From the NCBI GenBank assembly GCA_023228465.1, contig JALOBC010000013.1, positions 21,234 through 85,233 on the forward strand: a stretch of DNA of 64,000 nucleotides, given 5' to 3'. The notes beneath the pieces are model-generated. The model saw nothing but the letters and a program-made list of their open reading frames with translations. It had not been told where the DNA came from and searched no databases. Below, one piece after another: positions 30,752 through 39,452 of this stretch (its first letter is position 1; each line of letters starts with the position of its first letter). Source of the DNA: Dokdonella sp. Lineage in GTDB: Bacteria > Pseudomonadota > Gammaproteobacteria > Xanthomonadales > Rhodanobacteraceae. The position numbers and the translations under genes were made by a program.

Positions 30752-32095
30752 CTATTTCCGCGCTCGCCGCCGGCTCCACCAGCGCAGCAGGCCGCGCGAC
30801 AGGCGCACCTTCTCCTGCCCCACGGGCAGGTCGGCACGGGCGAAGATCCACGAGGACTTGCTGTAGGCGATCTGCTGCTCCGGGTACACGCTGCGGTGCC
30901 CGATGATCAGGTAGGCGCTGACACAGGCACCCGCCACGTAGAGCAGCGAATCGGCGCCGAACAGCTCCACGCCCATCAGGATCGCCGCCATCGGCGCGTT
31001 CGAGGCTGCGGCAACCACCGCCGTGAAGCCGACCGCGGCGCCCAGCGCGGGGGCGATGCCGAACAGGTGCGCGACGGCGCCGCCGAATACCGCGCCGATC
31101 ACGAACTGCGGGGTGACGATGCCGCCGTAGAAGCCCGAGCCCAGGGTGATGGCCACCAGCAGCGTCTTCCACAGGAAGCCGGCGTAGCTCATGGTTTCGC
31201 CGTGCAGGGCACGATCCATCACCGGCAGGCTGAGGCCGAGGAAATCACTGGGTGCGACCAGCAGCACCAGGGACAGCACCACGCCGCCGAGCACCGGCAG
31301 CAACGGTGGCCACAGCCGCAGACGCCGCTCCACGCCGCTGAACAGGCGGTGGCTGAGCTCCAGCAGTGCCACGAACAACCACGCCGCCACCCCGCACAGG
31401 ACGCCGACCAGCACCGTCTTCAGGAACAGCCATTCGGTGAAGGCGCCGGTGAAGTCGATGTGATACTCGGGATAGGGCACGCCCAGGTGCTTGCTGACCT
31501 GGAACGCGGTCACCCCGGAGACGATGCCGGGAAACAGGAAGTCGTGGCGGATGCGGCCGATCGCCAGCATTTCCACGCCGTAGATGGCGCCGGCGATGGG
31601 CGTCCCGAACACGCTGGCAAAACCGGCACTGACACCACAGGCGAGCAGGCGCTTGCGCAGTTCCGAATTGAGCCGCAGGCTGCGCCCGATGCCGGCGGCC
31701 AGGCTGGCGCCCAGGTGCGAGCAGGGCCCTTCCTTGCCGGCCGAGCCACCACAGGCCAGCGTGACCAACGCCGCCACCGGCTTTACCCACAGGGTGCGAA
31801 ACGGCATGCGCCCGCGCTGTTCATTGACGGCGATGATGGGCGAATCCCGGTAGCCGCTGCGACTGAGCCGATAGCCGTAATGCAGGATCAGGCCGTTGGC
31901 CAGGCCGCCGCTGACGAGCAGGCCGGCCTGCAGCCACCAGGGCAGGGCATAGACGTGACCTTCGCTGGCAAACAGGATGCGCAGGAACAGCGTGCAGCCC
32001 AGGCCGACCACGGCGCCGGTGAAGATCGACAGCACCAGCCACTGGATCACGGTGGCCAGCATGACCAGCGGTTCGGCAAATGACTGGCGAAGCAT
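30752..32095 (-). CDS. ClC-family voltage-gated chloride channel/antiporter
   Basis: The 447-residue integral membrane protein carries the ClC selectivity sequences: GGSAGKEGP (the GKxGP motif with the gating glutamate), SAGFASVFGTPIAGAIYGVE, and GSGFYGGIVTPQFVIGAVFG where EcClcA has GGIFAP. About ten hydrophobic helices are visible. It could act as a Cl-/H+ antiporter for acid resistance, or as a fluoride or chloride channel. In the third motif the usual Phe-x-Pro is Val-Thr-Pro, so selectivity may differ. No CBS domains follow. ATG 32095 (MLRQSF) is chosen; a longer frame from 32203 overlaps the upstream region without support. Confidence 0.9.
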   Translation of the reverse strand: MLRQSFAEPLVMLATVIQWLVLSIFTGAVVGLGCTLFLRILFASEGHVYALPWWLQAGLLVSGGLANGLILHYGYRLSRSGYRDSPIIAVNEQRGRMPFRTLWVKPVAALVTLACGGSAGKEGPCSHLGASLAAGIGRSLRLNSELRKRLLACGVSAGFASVFGTPIAGAIYGVEMLAIGRIRHDFLFPGIVSGVTAFQVSKHLGVPYPEYHIDFTGAFTEWLFLKTVLVGVLCGVAAWLFVALLELSHRLFSGVERRLRLWPPLLPVLGGVVLSLVLLVAPSDFLGLSLPVMDRALHGETMSYAGFLWKTLLVAITLGSGFYGGIVTPQFVIGAVFGGAVAHLFGIAPALGAAVGFTAVVAAASNAPMAAILMGVELFGADSLLYVAGACVSAYLIIGHRSVYPEQQIAYSKSSWIFARADLPVGQEKVRLSRGLLRWWSRRRARK

Positions 32096-32232
32096 GGTGG
32101 GTGGCCTGCGGCATGCGGCGACGCGCCATTGTAGCCATGCGACGCACGGCCCCGCGTCCGGCCACGCGCGTGGGCCGATGGCATACTCGGGCCTTGCGGC
32201 CATGGCGGCCGCCAGCCAGCGACGTGCGGCGC

Positions 32233-33156
32233 ATGCAGGGCATCCATGTCATCGATACCGGCTTCGTGCGGCCGCGCTTCGACGCGGCCTACCTCATCGT
32301 CGGGCAGGCGCATGCCGCCTTCATCGACTGCGGCACCGGCCACTCCGTACCGCGCCTGCTGGCCGCGCTCGCCGAGGCCGATCTGCAACCCCGGCAGGTG
32401 GACTGGCTGATCCTCACCCACGTGCACCTGGACCATGCCGGCGGGGCGGGCGCGCTGCTGGCGGAGCTGCCCAGGGCCCGGCTGCTGGTGCATCCGCGCG
32501 GCGCGCGCCACATGATCGACCCCACGCGCCTGTGGGCCAGCGCCAGCGCCGTGTACGGCGAGGCCGTGATGCTGCAAAGCTACGGCCGCCTGCGCCCGGT
32601 GCCCGCCGAGCGTGTGGTGATCGCCGAAGACGGCCACGTGGTCGATGTCGGTGGGCGCCCGCTGACCTGCATCCACACGCCAGGCCATGCCCGCCACCAC
32701 ATGGCCCTGCACGATCCGCGCGCAGCCCTGTGCTTCACCGGCGACACCTTCGGCCTGTCCTACCGCGAGTTCGACACTGCCCGCGGCGTGTTCATCCTGC
32801 CCACCACTTCACCGGTCGAGTTCGACCCGCAGGCCCTGCATGCATCCATCGACCGCCTGCTGGCCCTGGCACCCAGGACGATGTACCTGACGCATTTCGG
32901 CCCGGTCGCGCCACCGGGGCGCCTGGCAGCCGACCTGCACACGCAGATCGACGCCATGGTGGCACTGGCGCAGGCGGCCGATGCCGGCGTGGATCGTCAC
33001 GAAACGCTGGTGACCGGGTTGACCGAACTCTACGCCAGTCGCGCGGCCGAGCACGGCTGGCGCGGCACGCGTGCGCAACTGGTGGCCTTGCTGGGCATGG
33101 ATATCGAGCTCAACGCGCAGGGCCTGGGCGTGTGGCTGGACCGCCAGCGCCAATGA
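32233..33156 (+). CDS. Metallo-beta-lactamase-fold hydrolase
   Basis: The 307-residue protein has the MBL dinuclear zinc signature HVHLDH at residues 63-68, followed by HTPGHARHHMAL, the bridging aspartate in CFTGDTFGLSYREF, and THFGPV. The closest sub-group seems to be the glyoxalase II-like/lactonase-like branch of unknown substrate. A C-terminal helical region of about 100 residues (HTQIDAMVALAQAADAG) resembles that of MBL hydrolases without known activity. No signal peptide, so cytoplasmic. ATG 32233 gives MQGIHVIDTG, where the fold begins. It is divergent from the ClC gene. Confidence 0.85.
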   Translation: MQGIHVIDTGFVRPRFDAAYLIVGQAHAAFIDCGTGHSVPRLLAALAEADLQPRQVDWLILTHVHLDHAGGAGALLAELPRARLLVHPRGARHMIDPTRLWASASAVYGEAVMLQSYGRLRPVPAERVVIAEDGHVVDVGGRPLTCIHTPGHARHHMALHDPRAALCFTGDTFGLSYREFDTARGVFILPTTSPVEFDPQALHASIDRLLALAPRTMYLTHFGPVAPPGRLAADLHTQIDAMVALAQAADAGVDRHETLVTGLTELYASRAAEHGWRGTRAQLVALLGMDIELNAQGLGVWLDRQRQ

Positions 33157-33206
33157 GGCCGCAGTCCGCCGCGCCACCTCGATGCGCTGCGGACGAACCG
33201 CCCGCC

Positions 33207-33698
33207 TCACCACCAGGCCAGCACGCCGGCCAGCACCAGGGCCGCCCACAGTCCGGCAAGGACGTCATCGAGCATGACGCCCAGGCCGCCCGATACGCGG
33301 CGATCGGCCCAGGATACCGGCCAGGGCTTGGCCACATCGAACAGGCGGAACAGGGCAAAGCCGACCAGCACCCAGGGCCAGCCGCCGGTGAACCACAGCA
33401 AGGGTGCAAGCGCGATCCATTGGCCGACGAACTCGTCCCAGACGATGGCGCCCGGGTCGGCCAGGCGCAGGCGGGCGACGCTGACCGCGGCCGCCCACAC
33501 ACCCACGGCAAAGCCCACCAGCAGCGCCAGTGCGTACCACGGCCAGGGCAGTTCGCGCAGCACCAGCCAAGGCAGCAGCGCGGCGAGCGATCCCGCCGTG
33601 CCCGGCGCGACCGGGCTCAGGCCCGCGCCGAAGCCACTGGCGATCCAGCCGGCCGGGTGGCTGAGCAGGGCGCGCCGCTGCATGCGATCGAGGCTCAC
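33207..33698 (-). CDS. pgpA: Phosphatidylglycerophosphatase A
   Basis: The 163-residue membrane enzyme removes phosphate from phosphatidylglycerol phosphate to give phosphatidylglycerol. Conserved motifs are GFGAGLSPVAPGTAGSLAA, IVWDEFVGQWIAL, LFRLFDVAKPWPV and GGLGVMLDDVLAG with catalytic aspartates. Four hydrophobic segments are visible. It starts with GTG 33698 in a GTGA overlap with thiL, with GGGAG about 8 bases upstream. The thiL-pgpA pair is conserved in gammaproteobacteria. Confidence 0.95.
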   Translation of the reverse strand: MSLDRMQRRALLSHPAGWIASGFGAGLSPVAPGTAGSLAALLPWLVLRELPWPWYALALLVGFAVGVWAAAVSVARLRLADPGAIVWDEFVGQWIALAPLLWFTGGWPWVLVGFALFRLFDVAKPWPVSWADRRVSGGLGVMLDDVLAGLWAALVLAGVLAWW

Positions 33699-34669
33699 GT
33701 GAAATGCTCCCAGCCGCGCAGGGACGGGATGATCCGGGCGCCATCCTCGCCCAGCAGGCGCACGCCCTGCCCCGCCACCACGCGGCCGATGCAGGCCACG
33801 TCACAGCCCACGCCATCGAGCGCACGCAGGACGTCCGCCTCGCGCGCGGCCGGCGCGGTGAAGGCGAGCTGGTAGTCGTCGCCGCCCGCGACCTGCACCG
33901 CGAGGCGCTCTTCGCCCGCGAACAGGGTGCGCACGGCCTGCGACAGCGGCAGCCGGGCGGCCTCCAGTTCGATACCGACCGCGCTGCGTCGGGCGATGTG
34001 GCCGAGGTCGGCCATGAGACCGTCGGAGGTGTCGATGCAGGCGCTGGCCAGGCCGCGCAGCGCCAGGCCCGCGGCAAGCTGGGGTAGCGGCCGGTTGACG
34101 CGTGTCAGCACGGCGGCACGCGCCCACTCGGGCGCGCGCGCGAGCGGCGATCCCTCGGGCGCAAGCTGGCAGCGCAATCCGGCCAGGCCATCGCCCAGCG
34201 TGCCGGTGACGAACACCCGGTCATCGACGCGGGCGCCATCGCGGCGCAGGGCGGTCCCGCTCGGGGCGAAGCCATGCACCGTCACGCCGATCGCCAGCGG
34301 ACCGCGCGTGGTATCGCCGCCGACCAGGGCGACCTCATGGCGCTGCGCGAGCTCGGCAAAACCATCGGCAAACGCGGCCACGAAGCCGGCGTCCGCGCCG
34401 GGCAGGGTCAGCGTGAGCAAAGCCCACGCCGGTGTCGCGCCCATGGCCGCAAGGTCGGAAAGATTGACCGCCAGCGCCTTCCAGCCCAGCTCGCGCGCAT
34501 CCACGCCGGGCAGGAAATGCACCCCCTCGACCAGCACGTCGGTGCTGACCAGCAGGTCGTGACCGGACGGCGGTACCAGGATCGCGCAATCGTCGCCCAT
34601 GCCCAGGCGCACATCGGCGCGGGTATGCGCGCAGCGCTCGCGGATCAGTTCGACGAGGTCGAATTCCAT
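33695..34669 (-). CDS. thiL: Thiamine-monophosphate kinase
   Basis: The 324-residue ATP-dependent kinase makes thiamine diphosphate from thiamine monophosphate. It shows the PurM-like fold motifs MEFDLVELIRER, GMGDDCAILVPPSG, STDVLVEGVHFLPG, NLSDLAAMGATPAW, VGGDTTRGPL and IDTSDGLMADLGH, with GGDDYQLAFTAP near the end. ATG 34669 is the family start. It follows nusB by 84 bp and overlaps pgpA. Confidence 0.96.
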   Translation of the reverse strand: MEFDLVELIRERCAHTRADVRLGMGDDCAILVPPSGHDLLVSTDVLVEGVHFLPGVDARELGWKALAVNLSDLAAMGATPAWALLTLTLPGADAGFVAAFADGFAELAQRHEVALVGGDTTRGPLAIGVTVHGFAPSGTALRRDGARVDDRVFVTGTLGDGLAGLRCQLAPEGSPLARAPEWARAAVLTRVNRPLPQLAAGLALRGLASACIDTSDGLMADLGHIARRSAVGIELEAARLPLSQAVRTLFAGEERLAVQVAGGDDYQLAFTAPAAREADVLRALDGVGCDVACIGRVVAGQGVRLLGEDGARIIPSLRGWEHFT

Positions 34670-34753
34670 TGCAGGGAGGGATTCACGGATCAATGAAGGA
34701 AAGACGCGACACCATCGCCACCAGCACGAATGGGCGCCGGAATCCGGCCGCAT

Positions 34754-35215
34754 TCAGCGGCGCCCGGCGCCGTACTCGGCGGCGCGCAGTTCGGCGGCGA
34801 GCTTGTCCAGTACCCCGTTCACGTAGGCATGGCCATGCTCGGCGCCGAAGCGCTTGGTCGATTCGACCGCTTCGTTCAGCACCACGCGGTAGGGCACGTC
34901 GATGCGCTCGCGCAGTTCCCAGGCGGCGATGCGCAACGCGGAGAGCTCGATCGGGTCCACGCGCGTGATGTCCCGGTCGAGGAACGGCGAGATCGCGGCA
35001 TCGAGTTCATCGCGCTGGCGCGCGACCCCACGCACCAGGATTTCGAAGTATTCCTGATCGGCCACGCGCATGTCCTGCTCGTTGCAGAACTGCTCGATCA
35101 CCGATTCGATGCGGTTGCCGCCAAGCTGCCAGGCATAGAGCGCCTGCAGGGCGCGTCGCCGCGCCCGCGAGCGCGCGGCCGGATCGATCGCGCCGGCCAT
35201 GCCAGGCGCACTCAC
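34754..35215 (-). CDS. nusB: Transcription antitermination factor NusB
   Basis: The 153-residue all-helical protein binds boxA RNA with NusE (S10) for rRNA antitermination. Motifs are [36 protein letters not shown] and [18 protein letters not shown] with the final [10 protein letters not shown]. Two starts are possible. GTG 35215 has TGGAGG 6 bases upstream and makes a GTGA overlap with the ribH stop; ATG 35200 has no ribosome site at proper distance. I choose the GTG. Confidence 0.94.
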   Translation of the reverse strand: MSAPGMAGAIDPAARSRARRRALQALYAWQLGGNRIESVIEQFCNEQDMRVADQEYFEILVRGVARQRDELDAAISPFLDRDITRVDPIELSALRIAAWELRERIDVPYRVVLNEAVESTKRFGAEHGHAYVNGVLDKLAAELRAAEYGAGRR

Positions 35216-35676
35216 AGTTGCCTCCACAGGTCGGCCATCTCGAGTGCCGCCAGGGCCACGTCCGCACCCTTGTTGCCGCGCGCGCCGCCCGCGCGCGCCG
35301 CCGCGTCGGCATGCTGCTCCACTGCCAGCACGCCGTTGAGCACCGGCAAACGCCAGTCCAGCGCCACCCGCATGAGGCCCTGCGCGCAGCCATCGGCCAC
35401 GTGCTCGTAGTGACGGGTGTCGCCGCGCACCACGCAGCCGAGCGCGATGATCGCCGCACATTCGCCGCGCTCGGCGATGCGCGCAGCGGCGGACGGAATC
35501 TCCCACGCGCCCGGCACGCGCAGGATCTCGATGAGGTTTTCCGGCACGCCGTGCTCGCGCAGCGTGCGCAGCGCGCCCTCGACCAGCGCATCGACGATGC
35601 GCGGATTCCAGCGGCTGGCGATGATCGCATAGGAGGCATCGGCGACGGGCCGCGCTTCTCCGGAATAAAGGGCCAT
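35212..35676 (-). CDS. ribH: 6,7-dimethyl-8-ribityllumazine synthase
   Basis: The 154-residue enzyme condenses the pyrimidine intermediate with dihydroxybutanone phosphate in riboflavin synthesis. It shows [59 protein letters not shown] (catalytic His in the HYE segment) and [18 protein letters not shown]. Other rib genes (ribD, ribE, ribBA), which often precede ribH in relatives, are absent here. I see no FMN riboswitch in the 101 bp upstream. Confidence 0.96.
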   Translation of the reverse strand: MALYSGEARPVADASYAIIASRWNPRIVDALVEGALRTLREHGVPENLIEILRVPGAWEIPSAAARIAERGECAAIIALGCVVRGDTRHYEHVADGCAQGLMRVALDWRLPVLNGVLAVEQHADAAARAGGARGNKGADVALAALEMADLWRQL

Positions 35677-35777
35677 GCTCGAACCGGCGGGGTCAATGGG
35701 GCAGGTTGCAGTTTAGCCGACGCCAGCGATGGCGCGGCAGGTCAGGCTGCCGGCGCGAACCGGCGTGTCGCGCGGGT

Positions 35778-36854
35778 TCAGACGGCTGCGTGGCGCCGCA
35801 GGGCGAGGATGTCGCCGAGCAGGGCCTGCGCGGTCAGCTCGCGGCCGGCGCCCGGACCCTGGATCACCAGCGGCCGGGGCTGGTAGCGCAGGGTATGCAA
35901 CGCGAACAGGTTGTCGGTGTCGGCCAGGCGGGCGGCGGGATGGGCGGCCGACAGTGCGCGCAGGCCGACGCTGGCGCGCCCATCCGGTGCCAGCGCGGCG
36001 ACGTGGCGCAGCACCCGCCCACCTGCCGCAGCCGCGGCACGGCGGCGTTCCAGGCGCGCGTCGAGCTCGCTGGCGCGCGCGAGGAAGGCGTCGGCCGACA
36101 GGGCTCCCAGATGCACTGGCACCAGGCTTTCGACGCTCACCGCGGCGGGATCGATGCATTGGCCCGCGCTGCGTGCCAGGATCAAGAGCTTGCGCGCCAC
36201 GTCGGCGCCGCCCAGATCGATGCGCGGATCGGGTTCGGTGTAGCCGGCCGCCACCGCCTCGCGCAGCAGCGCGGAGAACGGACGGCTGCCATCGAAGTGG
36301 TTGAACAACCACGACAGCGAGCCGGACAGCACGCCCTCGAAAGCCAGCAGGCGATCACCGCAGGCGCGCAGGCGGCGCAGCGTTTCCAGCACCGGCAGGC
36401 CGGCACCGACCGTGGCGGCGTCGCCATAGCCGATGCCATCACGCGCCGCGTCGCGCACCGCGCTCCAGTCGGCCTCGCTTTCGCCGATCGCCGCCTTGTT
36501 AGCGCTGACCACGTGGTAGCCGGCACGCAGCCAGCGCGCATGGCGGCCCGCCAGCGCGACCGAGGCGGTGGCATCCACCACGACGCGCTGGCTGGCGCCG
36601 CTGGCATCCAGCGCCGCCAGCAGCGCGGCATCGTCGCGCGCCGTGCCGGCGGCCAGGCGCAACGGCGCCTGCGCCGGCGCCAGGCCCCGTGGCTGGACGC
36701 TCTGGCGCTGCGAATTGGCCACCCCGACCAGTTGCAGGCCGGCCGCCGCCGGCGTGCCGAACAGGCGCAGCAGGGCGCCGCCCACCCCACCGGTGCCGAG
36801 CAGGACCAGGGCCACGCCGGCCGTGCGGGCGTGCTGGTGGAGTTGCGCGCTCAT
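35778..36854 (-). CDS. hom: Homoserine dehydrogenase (monofunctional)
   Basis: The 358-residue enzyme reduces aspartate semialdehyde to homoserine. It shows the Rossmann loop LVLLGTGGVGGALLRL, VVDATASVALAGRHARWLRA, HVVSANKAAIGESE, and the catalytic region FEGVLSGSLSWLFNHFDGS with GYTEPDPRIDLGGADVARKL. It resembles the C-terminal half of E. coli ThrA without an aspartokinase domain and without an ACT domain, so threonine feedback is not evident. ATG 36854 overlaps the metB stop by ATGA. It is the third gene of metX-metB-hom, pointing to homoserine supply for methionine. Confidence 0.94.
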   Translation of the reverse strand: MSAQLHQHARTAGVALVLLGTGGVGGALLRLFGTPAAAGLQLVGVANSQRQSVQPRGLAPAQAPLRLAAGTARDDAALLAALDASGASQRVVVDATASVALAGRHARWLRAGYHVVSANKAAIGESEADWSAVRDAARDGIGYGDAATVGAGLPVLETLRRLRACGDRLLAFEGVLSGSLSWLFNHFDGSRPFSALLREAVAAGYTEPDPRIDLGGADVARKLLILARSAGQCIDPAAVSVESLVPVHLGALSADAFLARASELDARLERRRAAAAAGGRVLRHVAALAPDGRASVGLRALSAAHPAARLADTDNLFALHTLRYQPRPLVIQGPGAGRELTAQALLGDILALRRHAAV

Positions 36855-38029
36855 GCGCAACTGCGCACGCGGCTGCAACGCTCGGCGCGTGCCAGCGCGG
36901 CGCCGAGGTCGGCGACGAGATCATCGCCATCCTCGATGCCGACCGACACGCGCAGCAGCGCCTCGCCGATGCCGGCCTGACGGCGCGCCGCGGCGTTCAT
37001 GGCAGCATGCGTCATGCTCGCCGGATGCGCGATCAGGCTCTCCACGCCGCCCAGCGACTCGGCCAGCGAGAAGTGCTGCAGGCCATCGAGAAAGGCGCCC
37101 ACCGCGGCCACGCCGCCGGCCAGCTCGAAGCTCAACATGGCGCCGAAGCCATCCTGCTGGGCCAGCGCCAGCGTGTGGCCCGGATGCGTTGCCAGGCCCG
37201 GCCAGTGCACGGCACAGACGGCCGGGTGGCCGGCGAGCAGCGCGGCGATCCGCGCCGCATTGGATTCGTGCGCGCGCAGGCGCGGCACCAGGGTGCGTAG
37301 CCCGCGCAGGGTAAGGAAACTGTCGAACGGGGCGCCGGCCAGGCCCAGGCAGTTGGCCCACCAGGCAAGCTGATCGAACACACCGGCTTCCCTGGCCACC
37401 ACGGCGCCGCCGACCACGTCGCTGTGGCCGTTGATGTACTTGGTGGTGGAATGCACGACCAGGTCGGCGCCGAGCGTCAGCGGGCGCTGCAGGGCTGGCG
37501 AGAGGAAGGTGTTGTCCACCACGCACAGCGCGCCGACGGCTTGCGCGCCGGCGGCCACTGCGCGCACGTCGGTGATGCGCAGCAGCGGATTGGATGGCGT
37601 TTCCACCCACACCAGATCCGGCGCGTCGGCCAGGCCCGCGGCCAGGCAGCGCGGGTCGGTGAGATCGCCAAACCGGACACGGAAGCGGGCCTTCCTGGCC
37701 CAGCCGTCGAGCAGGCGCCAGGTGCCGCCATAGCAGTCGTGCGCGGCCAGCACCAGACCGCCAGGCGGCACCTGTTCGAGGACCAGCGCGACAGCGGCCA
37801 TGCCGCTGGCGGTGACGACGGCGCCCGCACCCTGCTCGGCGGCGGCCAGGGCGCTGCCAAGCTGGTCGCGGGTCGGGTTGCCACTGCGCGAATAGTCATG
37901 GGTGCGCGGGCGGCCCAGCCCTTCGAAGGTGTAGTTGGTGCTCAGGTGCAGCGGCGGCACGACGGCGCCGTGCTGAAGGTCCGATTCGAGGCCGGCGCGT
38001 ACCGTGCACGTGGCGAGGGCCACGCTCAC
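36851..38029 (-). CDS. metB: Cystathionine gamma-synthase
   Basis: The 392-residue PLP enzyme of the Cys/Met metabolism family joins activated homoserine with cysteine (or sulfide). It shows TNYTFEGLGRPRTHDYSRSG, TASGMAAVALVLEQV, VWVETPSNPLLRITDV, CVVDNTFLSPALQ and the PLP lysine in HSTTKYINGHSDVVGG. By sequence alone it could also be an O-succinyl(acetyl)homoserine sulfhydrylase. It starts with GTG 38029 in a GTGA overlap with metX, supporting a direct link to the product of that gene. Confidence 0.94.
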   Translation of the reverse strand: MSVALATCTVRAGLESDLQHGAVVPPLHLSTNYTFEGLGRPRTHDYSRSGNPTRDQLGSALAAAEQGAGAVVTASGMAAVALVLEQVPPGGLVLAAHDCYGGTWRLLDGWARKARFRVRFGDLTDPRCLAAGLADAPDLVWVETPSNPLLRITDVRAVAAGAQAVGALCVVDNTFLSPALQRPLTLGADLVVHSTTKYINGHSDVVGGAVVAREAGVFDQLAWWANCLGLAGAPFDSFLTLRGLRTLVPRLRAHESNAARIAALLAGHPAVCAVHWPGLATHPGHTLALAQQDGFGAMLSFELAGGVAAVGAFLDGLQHFSLAESLGGVESLIAHPASMTHAAMNAAARRQAGIGEALLRVSVGIEDGDDLVADLGAALARAERCSRVRSCA

Positions 38030-39060
38030 CGGCGGTCTCCGGGCCGATCAAGGATGTCCTGCAGCAGCGCACCCAGGCGCAGCGGCTCCTTGAGGAAGGC
38101 GTCGTGGCCATAGGGGGAATCGATGACGTGCAGCGTGGCGGCGGTACCGCAGCGGCGCTGCAGCTCGCACAGGTCGGCCAGCGGGACGACGCGGTCCGAG
38201 GCGATGCCGATCAGGGTGGTGGGAATGCCGATGGCTTCCGGGCTGACTGCGTGCAGGTCGATCGATTCGGACAGGGCAAGGAAGCGCCCGGCATCGAAGC
38301 GTTCGGCAAAGCGCGCGCCGGCATGCGCCAGCCAGGCTTCCTCGGCGAAACGGAAGCGCCCATCCGCAAAGACCGGTGCGCCCGCACAGCGTTCGGCGAA
38401 TTCGCGCTCGCTGCGGTAGGTGGTCATTGCCAGGCGCCGCGCCAGATCCAGGCCGGCCGCGCCATCGCCGAGCCGCTCGGCGAGGCGTACGATCTCGCGC
38501 TGGAGGTTGCGCAGGGCCGTGCTCAGCGGGTGGGCGCGATGCGCGCCGGCGATGGCGACCAGGTGACGCGCATGCGCCGGATGGCGGGCCGCGAAGGCCA
38601 GCCCGACCATCGCACCGTAGGAGGCACCGACGAAGGCGTGCGCCTGGCGGATGCCGAGGGTGGCGAGCAGGGCCGCCAGCGCGTCGGCCTGGTCGGCGCT
38701 GTCCACGGCCTGCACAGCGCCCAGATCGGCCCGCTCCAGCCAGTCGATGCCGAGCACCGCGTAACGCGTGGTGTCGATGGCGCGTCCGGCACCGACGATG
38801 TCCTCCCACCAGCCGCAGCCGCCCTGCGCGGCGTTGCGGTCGGCGGAGATGCCGCCCTGGACGATGATCACGGGTGCGCCAGGTGCCCCATACAGGGCAA
38901 AGCGCACGCGCACCTGGCGCCAACCGTCGCCGTGGCGCGGGTCGAGGCGCACCAGGCGCTCGCCATGGATGCGGCCCACGCGCGCGAGATCGCTGGCTGC
39001 CACCGGCGAGGCCGGCAGGGTGTCGGGAGGGACTGGGCAGGCTTCGGCGTGCAAGGTCAT
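38026..39060 (-). CDS. metX: Homoserine O-acyltransferase MetX
   Basis: The 344-residue alpha/beta hydrolase activates homoserine at the first dedicated step of methionine synthesis. It shows VQGGISADRNAAQGGCGWWE, VGASYGAMVGLAFAARHPAH with the nucleophile serine (GASYGA), and the His of the triad in SPYGHDAFLKE. Xanthomonadales MetX enzymes of this type have been shown to use succinyl-CoA rather than acetyl-CoA; whether that holds here needs the substrate-pocket residues compared. GGAG lies about 8 bases before ATG 39060. The gene is preceded by a SAM-I riboswitch, so excess SAM should shut the operon. Confidence 0.94.
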   Translation of the reverse strand: MTLHAEACPVPPDTLPASPVAASDLARVGRIHGERLVRLDPRHGDGWRQVRVRFALYGAPGAPVIIVQGGISADRNAAQGGCGWWEDIVGAGRAIDTTRYAVLGIDWLERADLGAVQAVDSADQADALAALLATLGIRQAHAFVGASYGAMVGLAFAARHPAHARHLVAIAGAHRAHPLSTALRNLQREIVRLAERLGDGAAGLDLARRLAMTTYRSEREFAERCAGAPVFADGRFRFAEEAWLAHAGARFAERFDAGRFLALSESIDLHAVSPEAIGIPTTLIGIASDRVVPLADLCELQRRCGTAATLHVIDSPYGHDAFLKEPLRLGALLQDILDRPGDRR

Positions 39061-39147
39061 CGCGATTCTCCGGTGATGCTCGCAAGCCACGGAGAACCGG
39101 AAACGGATTGCCGCGCAGGCACGGCGTGCCGCCGGCCTGCGCAACAA

Positions 39148-39267
39148 CTCATCTCTCGGTGGATCGCGCACCTGCGCGTCCCCGCGGGAGTTGGCACCGT
39201 GGCGCAGCTGGCGCTGCGCTGGTTGCCCCGGCGTCCAAGGGCCTGTCCCTCAGCCGGTCTTGATGAG
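39148..39267 (-). ncRNA. SAM-I (S-box) riboswitch controlling metX-metB-hom
   Basis: The minus-strand RNA begins CUCAUC and ends GAUGAG, forming helix P1. Between them are the S-box conserved blocks: AAGACCGGCUGAGGGA (P2 kink-turn region), GGGGCAACCAGCG (SAM-binding P3 and pseudoknot core), CACGGUGCCAACUCC (J3/4 and P4) and GAGAGAUGAG. It ends 88 nt before the metX start. No strong terminator with a U tract follows, so repression may act on translation or through Rho. SAM-I elements are mainly found in Gram-positive bacteria but are known in Xanthomonadales. Confidence 0.92.
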
Positions 39268-39278
39268 CAGTGGCGCGC

Positions 39279-39307
39279 ACTCTAGCGACCACAAAGTTCC
39301 ACGTCAA
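39279..39307 (-). promoter_or_regulatory. metX operon sigma-70 promoter
   Basis: Minus strand TTGACG (39307-39302), a 17-bp spacer, TAGAGT (39284-39279). Transcription should start near 39272, about 5 nt before the riboswitch P1 helix, which supports both calls. Confidence 0.8.
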
Positions 39308-39327
39308 TGGCCGTCTATATGGCCATT
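39306..39327. promoter_or_regulatory. Inverted repeat abutting the metX -35 box
   Basis: AATGGCC and GGCCATT are perfect 7-bp arms separated by 8 bp (GTCTATAT), and the repeat touches the -35 element of the metX promoter. It looks like an operator or activator site. It does not match the E. coli MetJ box (AGACGTCT tandem) closely. Confidence 0.5.
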
Positions 39328-39452
39328 TGGCATGACACTCCAGGATTTCCGCGCCGCGCGCGCCGCCCGCCTGCGTCTGCCGAGACGGGGACCATCGCCG
39401 CCGCGCCGTCGCATCTTGCTAAAATGGCTGGTTTTCCCCGACCCGCGCAACC

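Noticed and set aside
35677-35777. FMN riboswitch before ribH
   Set aside because: The region is only 101 bp and lacks the RFN conserved blocks.
39300-39330. Classical MetJ boxes at the metX promoter
   Set aside because: AGACGGCC matches one box at 6 of 8 positions, but no second tandem box follows at 8-bp spacing.
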